A stretch of 36,174 bases of DNA, taken from positions 1-36,174 of the forward strand of contig JAHDCJ010000052.1 of NCBI GenBank assembly GCA_020629935.1. The letters run 5' to 3'. The position numbers and the translations under genes were made by a program. The notes below the pieces were generated by a model. The model saw only the letters and a program-made list of their open reading frames with translations, was not told where the DNA came from and ran no database searches. The DNA is from Saprospiraceae bacterium (GTDB taxonomy: Bacteria > Bacteroidota > Bacteroidia > Chitinophagales > Saprospiraceae). How positions within the stretch are numbered: position 1 is the first letter of the stretch; the number at the start of each line of letters is the position of its first letter. Positions 7,519-15,189 of the stretch are shown piece by piece.

Positions 7519-10410
7519 TTATTCAATAGATAAATTTGTTGTTTTCTGAAGGGTTCCTTTTTCGAGAATAATTTCGTACTCCCCTCGCTGAATGTAAAAT
7601 GTCCCATTATCAGCTTCTTTAATTACAGTCAAGTCATCTACATCTTCTATTCCTTCATTTAAGTATTCGGTATATTCTTCCACCACATTCGCATCCACTT
7701 TCAAAGGATAGGATAAATAATTAATTCCCTTCGAAGCATCAATGGTTTCTGCATATAATTGAAGTCCGTTTTCTGTAACGACCACCATTTTTACAGCACC
7801 AGCCTCTTTAAGAAAAACTGGAATTTTCACAGAAGGTTCATTTGAAGGAATCCATTTACTCCAGCTGTTTCCCCAGCGAGAAGAAAATCGTTTGCTTTGG
7901 ATAGGAAAAATATGGAACTGTTCGGCTAGAACGCTTTGATCCAATTTTTGTAATTCTTCCACATTAGCTAAATAAATCGATCGACCATGTGTACCAATAA
8001 TGATATCCTTATCTCTAGGATGGATGACTAAATCATGTACTGGTGCATCAGGTAATCCTCCATTCATTCCCATAAAAGATTGACCTTTATTCAATGAAAC
8101 ATATAGGCCATTATCTGTTCCAACATACACCAAATTAGCATTAACTGGATCTTCCTTGATTACATTAACGGGTTCTTCTGGTAGATCTAAACCAATACGT
8201 TTCCATGTCTTGCCATAATCCTCAGATACATAAACATAACTTTGAAAATCATCCCAACGATAGCCATTTAAGGAGAGATAAACCCTTGACATTTTTTCTC
8301 TTGAAGCATATACTCTAGTCACCCACATATCTTTTGGAAGTCCTGCGGTAATCCGTTCCCAAGTGTATCCGCCATCTTTACTTACATGAACCAATCCATC
8401 ATCACTACCAACATAGAGCAATCCAAACCTAAGAGGCGATTCATGAATAGTCGTTAAGGTTCCATAAGCTACATCGCCTTTTCTACCTCCTTGAGTTAAA
8501 TCACCAGAGAGTGTTTCAAAGTCCTCCCCTTTCTGTAAAGAACGATGAAATTTATTGGAGCCCATGTATAATACATCTTGATTATGTACCGACAAATGTA
8601 TGGGTGTTTGCCAATTGAATCGCAAAGGGCGTTCGCCCAATTTATGTCTTGGACCAATGGCTTCTTCTTCTCCTGTGGTTTTATTGATTCGATAATAATT
8701 TCCAAATTGAAATCCAGTGTATACTGTATTATTATCTCTAGAATCGATTTCAATTTGCATTCCATCTCCTCCCATTATTGACTTGTATGGATAATGTCCT
8801 GAATTATGCCATCGGTTTTCATTTCTATAATTTTTACTACCTGTCCAAACACCATTATCTTGTAATCCTCCATAGATGTTATAGGGTTTAGCCATATCTA
8901 CATTGACCGAATAAAATTGTCCAACAGGCGGCGTGTTACACTTTACCCAAGCCGCTCCGTCATCATAAGAAATATTGACGCCACCATCATTTCCATTAAT
9001 GATATGTTGATCTCTCTTTGGGTTTAACCATAAGGCATGATGATCTACATGGACATTGGGTTTTCCAATCGACTCAAATGTTTTTCCTCCGTCTTCTGAT
9101 TTTAAAATGGGTACACCAAAGATGTAAATTTTATCCGGATTAAAAGGTGCCACTCTAATTTGACCAAAGTAATAACCATAAGAATAAAAAATATCATCTA
9201 GGTAATCCGAGTGTGTTTTTGTCCAAGATTTACCTTGGTTATCCGAACGATATACTTCCGCAGAAACTACAGGAGAATCAAACAGCAGCGAGTTCGCATC
9301 TTCTAGGTATTCGACTAAAGCAATAGGTTGGAGTTTACCCGATTTCATTTTTTCCAAAATACGCTCTACTTTAAAATCTTCTTCCTTTGGGTAATTATTA
9401 CTTTTGATAAATGTAGCAATTTTTTCTTCCTCTAATTTCAAAAAAGAAGCAGCAGACATTGTTCTTAAATCATCTTTGGTTAATTGCTCTTTCCCCTCCT
9501 CTTCTTTTTCTTTGGGTCTTCTATTTTGATTATCTAATACCGCATAGACTACGGTTTTTCCATCTTTACTATAAATATCCAAACCGATACGGCCAATATT
9601 TTCTCCTTTAGGAAAACCATTTCCACTAACTAAGGTCCATTGTTCTCCTCCATCAATACTTTTATAAATACCAGTACCCATTCCTGCTTCTGTAAAATCC
9701 CAGGCTCTACGTGTGCGTTCCCACATTGCTGCATATAATTCATTTGGATTTTCTGGATGAATGATTAAATCCACTCCTCCACAATTTTCATTAACAAAAA
9801 GGGTTTGATTCCAAGTTTTTCCACCATCGGTTGTTTTGTAAATTCCTCGTTCTTTATTTGGTGAATATAAATGACCTAAGACCGCAACCCAAACCACCTC
9901 GGGATTTGTTGGGTGTAATATTATTCTTCCTATATGATGGCTTTCTGGAAGTCCTTTATAGATCCAAGTGGCGCCTCCATCTTTACTTTGATACATTCCC
10001 ACGCCAGCATAAGAAGATCGACTCGAATTATTTTCCCCTGTACCTATCCAAATTATATTTTCTTTCCAATCTACTGCGATATCTCCAATGGTCAACACCG
10101 TTTGGTTATCAAAAATAGACTCGAAACTCGTACCATTATTTTTGGTATACCAAAGTCCACCCGAAGCATAAGCTGCATAAAATTCGGTAGGATCATCAGG
10201 GTTCACTGCAAGGTCCACAATCCGTCCACCCATAATCGAAGGACCTACCGACTTAAATTCGATTTGGGAAGCATATGATTGATCATTTAAGGCTTTTCTT
10301 TTTTCAAAACTAGCCAGACGATCTTTACTTGACGAAGCAGCAGGATCTTTTTGAGCTTGAAGTGAGGAGAAAATAAAAAGGCTAACAATACAAAGCAATA
10401 CTTGTTTCAT
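7519..10410 (-). CDS. Secreted sortilin/VPS10-like BNR (Asp-box) beta-propeller protein
   Basis: A 963-aa protein with a signal peptide (1-19, SLQAQ). Asp-box motifs SxDxGxTW recur through the sequence: SKDGGATW 142-149, TTDGGKTW 193-200, SIDGGEQW 251-258, then SDNQGKSW, SEDGGKTF, SKDGGYTW and SEDYGKTW. These repeats and the length fit the sortilin/VPS10-like WD40/YVTN/BNR family of exported Bacteroidota proteins. A helical, charged insertion (about residues 300-360, rich in KEEEGKE) interrupts the propeller. No T9SS domain is visible. Asp boxes alone do not make it a sialidase: the Arg triad and FRIP motif are not seen. The substrate is unknown. The downstream lipase gene begins 54 bases after its stop. 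Confidence 0.85.
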   Translation of the reverse strand: MKQVLLCIVSLFIFSSLQAQKDPAASSSKDRLASFEKRKALNDQSYASQIEFKSVGPSIMGGRIVDLAVNPDDPTEFYAAYASGGLWYTKNNGTSFESIFDNQTVLTIGDIAVDWKENIIWIGTGENNSSRSSYAGVGMYQSKDGGATWIYKGLPESHHIGRIILHPTNPEVVWVAVLGHLYSPNKERGIYKTTDGGKTWNQTLFVNENCGGVDLIIHPENPNELYAAMWERTRRAWDFTEAGMGTGIYKSIDGGEQWTLVSGNGFPKGENIGRIGLDIYSKDGKTVVYAVLDNQNRRPKEKEEEGKEQLTKDDLRTMSAASFLKLEEEKIATFIKSNNYPKEEDFKVERILEKMKSGKLQPIALVEYLEDANSLLFDSPVVSAEVYRSDNQGKSWTKTHSDYLDDIFYSYGYYFGQIRVAPFNPDKIYIFGVPILKSEDGGKTFESIGKPNVHVDHHALWLNPKRDQHIINGNDGGVNISYDDGAAWVKCNTPPVGQFYSVNVDMAKPYNIYGGLQDNGVWTGSKNYRNENRWHNSGHYPYKSIMGGDGMQIEIDSRDNNTVYTGFQFGNYYRINKTTGEEEAIGPRHKLGERPLRFNWQTPIHLSVHNQDVLYMGSNKFHRSLQKGEDFETLSGDLTQGGRKGDVAYGTLTTIHESPLRFGLLYVGSDDGLVHVSKDGGYTWERITAGLPKDMWVTRVYASREKMSRVYLSLNGYRWDDFQSYVYVSEDYGKTWKRIGLDLPEEPVNVIKEDPVNANLVYVGTDNGLYVSLNKGQSFMGMNGGLPDAPVHDLVIHPRDKDIIIGTHGRSIYLANVEELQKLDQSVLAEQFHIFPIQSKRFSSRWGNSWSKWIPSNEPSVKIPVFLKEAGAVKMVVVTENGLQLYAETIDASKGINYLSYPLKVDANVVEEYTEYLNEGIEDVDDLTVIKEADNGTFYIQRGEYEIILEKGTLQKTTNLSIE

Positions 10411-10491
10411 AATAGATATGGATTAAATAAATATGAGGAAGTTCTTTCTGTAAAAATAACAAAACCATCTACTAATCAAATCAATTAGTCG

Positions 10492-10523
10492 CAAAATCTA
10501 TATTTGATATCTTCTCATTCAAA
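10492..10523 (-). promoter_or_regulatory. Candidate promoter of the BNR-protein/lipase pair
   Basis: On the minus strand TTTG (10520-10523) is followed after about 19 bases by TAGATTTTG (10492-10500), one base longer than the TAnnTTTG consensus. The leader to the ATG at 10410 would be about 75 bases. Confidence 0.35.
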
Positions 10524-10584
10524 GATTGTAATTAGAGGTTACTAGACTTTTTCAAGGTATTGGAACGAAGTAAACGTTCAATGC

Positions 10585-10602
10585 TTTATTATTAATAATA
10601 AA
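10585..10602. promoter_or_regulatory. Perfect 18-bp AT palindrome upstream of trhO
   Basis: TTTATTATT is followed directly by its reverse complement AATAATAAA. The palindrome extends to flanking GC/GC pairs with one unpaired A (10583-10605). It ends just before the candidate -7 box at 10608, which is where an operator would sit; an AT-rich coincidence is also possible. Confidence 0.4.
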
Positions 10603-10607
10603 AGCTG

Positions 10608-10615
10608 TAATTTTG
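10608..10615 (+). promoter_or_regulatory. Candidate -7 box for trhO
   Basis: TAATTTTG is an exact TAnnTTTG match 18 bases before the trhO ATG, which predicts a very short leader. No convincing -33 TTG is seen. Confidence 0.45.
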
Positions 10616-10633
10616 TATTAGAATTCAATAATC

Positions 10634-11722
10634 ATGGGAAAAAAGCTATACAATAAGGTAGATAAACGGGTGTTAAAAGAGAACCTAGCAGAAAGTAAGG
10701 AACCTAGAATTACTTTATCTTTTTATCAATACGCCCATATTCCAAATCCAATGGTCTTTCGTAATCATATGTATTCCACCCTAGAAGCCCTTGGTGTTTT
10801 TGGACGAATTTATGTAGCCAAAGAAGGAATCAATGGACAAATTAGTGTAGCAAAAAGCCAGTTTGAAGCATTCAAGCAATCATTAGATGAAGTCATCTTT
10901 TTGCAAGGAATAAGATTAAATATTGCGATAGAAGATGATGGAAAATCTTTTTACAAACTTATTATTAAGGTTAAAGAAAAGATTGTAGCTGATGGCTTAA
11001 ACGATGAAAATTTTGATGTAACGGATAAAGGCATCCATTTAGGTGCGGAAGAATTTAATGCTTTAGCTGAAGATCCCAATACCATTATTGTAGATATGCG
11101 GAACCACTATGAAAGTGAAGTGGGCCATTTTAAAGACGCTTTTTGTCCAGATGTAGATACCTTTCGTGAAGCATTGAAAATAGTAGAAGACGAACTCGAA
11201 GATAAAAAAGATAAAAATATTGTGATGTATTGTACTGGTGGAATCCGTTGTGAAAAAGCGAGTGCCTATTACAAACACAAAGGATTTCAACATGTTTACC
11301 AACTCAATGGAGGTATTATTGAATATGCCCGACAAGTCAATCAAAAAGGTTTAGAGAATAAATATATTGGGAAAAATTTTGTTTTTGATGATCGACTAGG
11401 CGAGCGCATTTCAGAAGACATTATCAGTAAGTGCCATCAATGCGGAGATACTTGCGATAGTCATACCAATTGCGCCAATGATGCTTGTCATTTACTTTTT
11501 ATCCAATGCACTTCTTGTGCTGAAAAAAATAAAGGATGTTGTTCTGATATTTGCGTGAAGTATGTTTCTTTACCAAAAGAAACACAAAAAGAACTTCGTA
11601 TGGGTATTACTGATAGTACCAAAACGTATAGTAAAGCGAGAATTTCTCCCTTTCTTGAAAATAAAGCTTTACAAGAAAAGGTCAACAAACTTTATCAAGA
11701 TATGATAGAGAAAGACACTTAA
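10634..11722 (+). CDS. trhO: tRNA uridine 5-hydroxylase TrhO (YceA family, rhodanese domain)
   Basis: TrhO performs O2-dependent hydroxylation of U34 to 5-hydroxyuridine in tRNA, the first step toward cmo5U/mo5U. This 362-aa protein has the family's acylphosphatase-like N-terminal domain (about 25-120, with RIYVAKEGINGQIS at 58-71). A rhodanese domain (about 135-235) follows, with catalytic Cys200 in YCTGGIRCEKAS. The C-terminal region is Cys-rich (about 277-320, with CHQCGDTC, CTSC and CC), presumably metal-binding. Family membership is clear over the full length. The ATG at 10634 is preceded by a consensus -7 box and an AT palindrome. It is convergent with glnS across a perfect palindromic terminator. 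Confidence 0.94.
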   Translation: MGKKLYNKVDKRVLKENLAESKEPRITLSFYQYAHIPNPMVFRNHMYSTLEALGVFGRIYVAKEGINGQISVAKSQFEAFKQSLDEVIFLQGIRLNIAIEDDGKSFYKLIIKVKEKIVADGLNDENFDVTDKGIHLGAEEFNALAEDPNTIIVDMRNHYESEVGHFKDAFCPDVDTFREALKIVEDELEDKKDKNIVMYCTGGIRCEKASAYYKHKGFQHVYQLNGGIIEYARQVNQKGLENKYIGKNFVFDDRLGERISEDIISKCHQCGDTCDSHTNCANDACHLLFIQCTSCAEKNKGCCSDICVKYVSLPKETQKELRMGITDSTKTYSKARISPFLENKALQEKVNKLYQDMIEKDT

Positions 11723-11723
11723 A

Positions 11724-11759
11724 AAAAAGGAGAAGATCAAATTTGATCTTCTCCTTTTT
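11724..11759. terminator. Bidirectional terminator, perfect 36-bp palindrome
   Basis: An 18-base arm (A5, then GGAGAAGATCAAA) is followed directly by its exact reverse complement, ending in T5. It begins two bases after the trhO stop and 26 bases from the glnS stop, so it can end transcription from both sides. Confidence 0.92.
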
Positions 11760-11784
11760 AGTTAAAATTATTTATAAGCCTATA

Positions 11785-13446
11785 TTATTTATTCTTCTTC
11801 GCATAAGAATCTCTTAGCGTGGCTGTTAAATTAAACACTAAATGATCAGGTGTAGAATCAAGGTCTACGCAATAATATCCTTTACGCATAAATTGGACTT
11901 GCGTTCCTATTTCTGCATTTCCTAAACTGGGTTCCACTTTAGCGGTAATGACTTTTAAAGAATCTGGATTGATAAATTCTTTATAGTCTATTTCCTTATG
12001 TCCTGTTGGATTTTCATCTGTAAATAAACGATCATAGATACGTACTTCGGCATCTAAAGCATCTTTACAAGAAACCCAATGGATAGTTCCTTTAACTTTC
12101 AACCCTGAAGTGTCAGCACCCGATCGACTTTCTGGGAAATAAGTACAATGCAATTCGGTAATTTCTCCTGTACCTTCATCTTTCACAAAATCATCACACT
12201 GAATAATATACCCATTTTTCAATCGAACCATACGACCTGGTCCTAGCCGGAAAAATTTCTTAGGAGGATCTTCCATAAAATCTCCACGCTCAATAAAGAG
12301 TTCTCTACTAAAGGGCATTTCTCGGGTTCCCATACTTTCATCACCAGGATTATTGATGGCCGTCATTATTTCCGTTTGATCTTCTGGATAATTGGTCAAT
12401 ACTACTTTCAATGGATCAAGTACTGCCATTACCCGCGCAGTAGAAGCATTTAAATCTTCTCGTACACAATATTCCAACATGGATAAATCAATGATTTGTT
12501 CTCTTCTAGAGGTTCCTGCTTTTTCAATAAAATTACGAATAGACGCGGGCGTATATCCTCTTCTGCGCATACCGCTTAGTGTAGGCATTCTTGGATCATC
12601 CCAACCATTTACTGCACCAATCGCAATCAACTCTTTGAGTTTTCTTTTACTCGTAATCGTATAATTAACATTAAGACGAGAGAATTCAATTTGTTGTGGA
12701 TGATGAATTTCAACTGCATCAATCAACCAATCATATAATGGACGATGCACTTCAAACTCTAAGGAACAAAGCGAATGCGTAATGCCTTCAATAGAATCCG
12801 AATATCCATGTGCAAAATCGTACATCGGATAAATGCACCAATCATCACCTGTTCGATGGTGTGTTGCTTTTTTAATTCGATACAAGACCGGATCACGTAA
12901 AATCCAGTTATCTGCATTCATATCAATTTTAGCTCGAAGGACACAAGTGCCATCAGCTAATTCTCCGCTTTTCATTTTTTCAAACCAGTCTAGATTTTCT
13001 TCTACACTGCGTTCCCGATAAACGCTATTTTTACCTGCTCGTTTTTCAACATCCATGGTTTCAGCCGAAGAATGATCCACATAAGCTTTTCCTTCACGAA
13101 TAAGTTTTAATGCATTTTCATAAAATTGATCGAAATAATCTGAGGCAAAAAACAAGCGATCTTCCCAATCAAAGCCCAACCATTTTACGTCTTTTTGTAT
13201 GGCTTCAACAAATTCGGTATCTTCTGTTACAGGATTGGTATCATCAAAACGGAGGTTGGTTTTTCCGCCATATTTTTGTGCAATTCCAAAGCTAATACAA
13301 ATGGCTTTGGCGTGGCCAATATGCAAATATCCATTAGGTTCGGGAGGGAAACGGGTATGAACTACTTTATTAAATCGTCCACTCTCGTTATGCTCATCAA
13401 TTATCCGTTCAATAAAATTGCTAGGATTATGCTTGTTCTCACTCAT
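11785..13446 (-). CDS. glnS: Glutaminyl-tRNA synthetase
   Basis: This class I aminoacyl-tRNA synthetase charges tRNA-Gln with glutamine. The 553-aa length matches bacterial GlnRS. Visible landmarks are the HIGH signature in FPPEPNGYLHIGHAKA (HIGH at 42-45), the family-typical RFDDTNP, and a KMSKS-equivalent in NYTITSKRKL (about residue 262). The usual MSK of GlnRS reads TSK here. The C-terminal half is the two-barrel anticodon-binding domain (from about residue 335). GlnRS rather than GluRS is indicated by PPEPNGYLHIGHAKA and the beta-barrel C-terminus. The direct route makes GatCAB dispensable for Gln-tRNA. A consensus -7 box lies 46 bases upstream. Confidence 0.97.
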   Translation of the reverse strand: MSENKHNPSNFIERIIDEHNESGRFNKVVHTRFPPEPNGYLHIGHAKAICISFGIAQKYGGKTNLRFDDTNPVTEDTEFVEAIQKDVKWLGFDWEDRLFFASDYFDQFYENALKLIREGKAYVDHSSAETMDVEKRAGKNSVYRERSVEENLDWFEKMKSGELADGTCVLRAKIDMNADNWILRDPVLYRIKKATHHRTGDDWCIYPMYDFAHGYSDSIEGITHSLCSLEFEVHRPLYDWLIDAVEIHHPQQIEFSRLNVNYTITSKRKLKELIAIGAVNGWDDPRMPTLSGMRRRGYTPASIRNFIEKAGTSRREQIIDLSMLEYCVREDLNASTARVMAVLDPLKVVLTNYPEDQTEIMTAINNPGDESMGTREMPFSRELFIERGDFMEDPPKKFFRLGPGRMVRLKNGYIIQCDDFVKDEGTGEITELHCTYFPESRSGADTSGLKVKGTIHWVSCKDALDAEVRIYDRLFTDENPTGHKEIDYKEFINPDSLKVITAKVEPSLGNAEIGTQVQFMRKGYYCVDLDSTPDHLVFNLTATLRDSYAKKNK

Positions 13447-13491
13447 TTATGCTGGTTTAAATAATTCTTTTGTGAATTAGTAAATAACGAG

Positions 13492-13499
13492 CAAATTTA
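13492..13499 (-). promoter_or_regulatory. Candidate -7 box for glnS
   Basis: Minus-strand TAAATTTG matches TAnnTTTG exactly, about 45 bases before the glnS ATG. No TTG is seen at -33. Confidence 0.45.
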
Positions 13500-13526
13500 A
13501 TAATAAGTTCCTAAAAGAAGGTGGTA

Positions 13527-13556
13527 AATGGCGACTTTCCTTATTGGGAAGCCATT
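13527..13556 (-). terminator. Candidate terminator after the LamG-like gene
   Basis: Arms AATGGC (527-532) and GCCATT (551-556) enclose an inner TTCC/GGAA pair with a 6-base loop; four bases are unpaired on one side. The outer arm overlaps the stop codon of the 13555-14322 gene. The T-tract on the minus strand is weak, so the call is tentative. Confidence 0.45.
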
Positions 13557-14322
13557 ACAAAGAGCAATCTCGTTCTGCAGTTTCTACAGGTGCCTGGTTG
13601 TAAAGCAATTTAATTTGATCTGCGGTTAAAGATTTATTATAGATTCGTACCTCATCCATTGCTCCAATAAGTGGGAAATATCGGTTAATTGGTTCCGTAC
13701 TAGAATCAAGTACACAAGGACTAAAGCCCAAGGTGATTGGTGCGGCATTGGTAAAATCAATAATTTCAGAAAAAGGGCCATAATTTTTGATTACTTCTCC
13801 ATTGAAATATACATTGAAATCCATTCCTGTTCGAACTAGACTTATATGCATCCAACGGGTAGCATCTACTACTGCATTTCTTGCGCGAAGTTGTCCATTA
13901 GCTTCTGCTAAATCCGTACGCACTCTTCCTGTAGGTTTTCCTCCGCAAGGTTGAAGATATTTAGATTCTAAAAAAGGTTGTTCGGTAGTACAGGTTTCTC
14001 TTTTTGCTAATAAAATTTGTTTCGTAGCGTGGGCATTAGTTTTATAATAAAATGTTATTGTAAAATCTTCTTTACCAACCACATCATTGACCACCCCATT
14101 TAGTTTAACATAGTCATCAAATCCATCAAAATACAAAGCGTTACCTACCACTCCACAACCACATTCTGGGTTACCAAATAAGGTGCCATCCGAACGACCT
14201 ATTTCATCTTTCGCATCACAAGTTTCAAAAGTGTAATGAGCGACTAAGCCTCCATTCTGGGCAGCATCAAATGCGAGAAAGAAGAAAGCAGAGAAGAGTG
14301 CAAAGAAGATGATCTTTTTCAT
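13555..14322 (-). CDS. Secreted LamG/concanavalin-A-like domain protein
   Basis: A 255-aa protein with an N-terminal hydrophobic signal (MKKIIFFALFSAFFFLAF, then DAAQ). The rest is a single LamG-like (concanavalin A-like lectin/glucanase) beta sandwich. It starts GLVAHYTFETCDAKDEIG, includes ALYFDGFDDYVKL, WMHISLVRTGMDFNVYFNG and GAMDEVRIYNKSLTADQIKLLY, the signature ending of LamG_3 domains. Eight or so cysteines suggest disulfides in the periplasm or outside. It has no T9SS sorting domain and no catalytic residues, so ligand binding (glycan or protein) is the likely role; the ligand is unknown. It ends in a weak hairpin before glnS. Confidence 0.85.
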   Translation of the reverse strand: MKKIIFFALFSAFFFLAFDAAQNGGLVAHYTFETCDAKDEIGRSDGTLFGNPECGCGVVGNALYFDGFDDYVKLNGVVNDVVGKEDFTITFYYKTNAHATKQILLAKRETCTTEQPFLESKYLQPCGGKPTGRVRTDLAEANGQLRARNAVVDATRWMHISLVRTGMDFNVYFNGEVIKNYGPFSEIIDFTNAAPITLGFSPCVLDSSTEPINRYFPLIGAMDEVRIYNKSLTADQIKLLYNQAPVETAERDCSL

Positions 14323-14398
14323 AAAAAAAATTAAATACTTAGAAAACGAGTAAGCTTATATAGCAATACAATCTAAAGATACACAATTCTTTAGGCTT

Positions 14399-15076
14399 TT
14401 ATCCAATAATTTTTGGATAGACATAATAGTAGATTGAGACATAATGAAAACCAGCGCCCATCATGACAAAGATATGCCAGATGGCATGGTGGTAAGGTAT
14501 TTTTTTATTCAAATAAAAATAAACGCCTACAAGATAAGATGCCCCTCCTAGAACCAAAAACCAAATTCCATTGCTTTCTATATGTGTAGTAATAGGATTA
14601 AAAAAGAAAAAGGCCGAACATCCCATGACTACATAAAAAACCACATCATATTTTTCATATTGTTGGAGATTATTTCGAATCAAAATTTTAAAAGCCATAC
14701 CTAAAAAAGCTACACCCCATATAAAGACGAGAATGGTTTGTCCCCAATTGCCCCAAAGATTGACAAGGGTATACGGTGTAAAAGTTCCTGCAATCAAAAG
14801 GTATATCGCTAAATGATCTACAATACGTAAAATTCTTTTCAGGCGGACTTCTTTCACTCCGTGGTATATGGTAGAAGCAAATAAAGCAAAGAATAAGGTG
14901 AAGCTAAAGATTCCTATTCCAACTAGCATTCTATTTTGGCCAAACCCCATGGCTTTTTGAATAATTAAATATCCTGCTACAATGCTAACTATTGCACCAA
15001 TTCCATGTGTCCAAGCATGTACAACCTCTTCGTGTCGAGTAAAGTCAGGGAGGTCGTTTATCTCATTTTCCTTCAT
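14399..15076 (-). CDS. Hemolysin III / PAQR-family seven-helix membrane protein (YqfA/TrhA-like)
   Basis: A 225-aa inner-membrane protein with about seven hydrophobic helices. The PAQR/hemolysin III motifs are intact: HEEVVHAWTHGIGA near the N-terminus, STIYHGVKE (His72), the D87-H88 pair in RIVDHLAIYLLIAGTFTPY, and the C-terminal HHAIWHIFVMMGAGFHY (His197, His201, His211). In characterised PAQR proteins these residues hold a metal in a ceramidase-like site. Bacterial relatives are implicated in membrane-energetics or fluidity homeostasis (TrhA). The family name 'hemolysin III' does not show haemolytic activity. It is transcribed away from the LOX gene, behind that gene's terminator. Confidence 0.92.
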   Translation of the reverse strand: MKENEINDLPDFTRHEEVVHAWTHGIGAIVSIVAGYLIIQKAMGFGQNRMLVGIGIFSFTLFFALFASTIYHGVKEVRLKRILRIVDHLAIYLLIAGTFTPYTLVNLWGNWGQTILVFIWGVAFLGMAFKILIRNNLQQYEKYDVVFYVVMGCSAFFFFNPITTHIESNGIWFLVLGGASYLVGVYFYLNKKIPYHHAIWHIFVMMGAGFHYVSIYYYVYPKIIG

Positions 15077-15141
15077 TCTTTCAAGCTACAACTTTTATAT
15101 AATGGAAGCCAGTTTATTTTATTTTTTTTCAAAAAAGCATA

Positions 15142-15169
15142 AAAAAAGCGCTCCGAAGAACGCTTTTTT
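15142..15169 (-). terminator. Terminator of the CotH/lysyl oxidase unit
   Basis: AAAAAAGCG (142-150) pairs with CGCTTTTTT (161-169), with a further TC/GA pair around a CGAA loop. On the minus strand the stem is followed by a T-run. It begins 20 bases after the stop of the lysyl oxidase-domain gene. Confidence 0.85.
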
Positions 15170-15189
15170 AAAAAGTTGTTTAAAATTCT

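Noticed and set aside
9934-10278. 114-aa plus-strand frame
   Set aside because: It lies wholly inside the BNR-protein gene in antisense and reads like a shadow frame.
7519-10410. Sialidase
   Set aside because: Asp boxes are shared by many propellers; the sialidase Arg triad and FRIP motif were not found.
14399-15076. Haemolysin toxin
   Set aside because: The family name is historical; the motifs are those of PAQR metal-site membrane proteins, so no toxin call is made.
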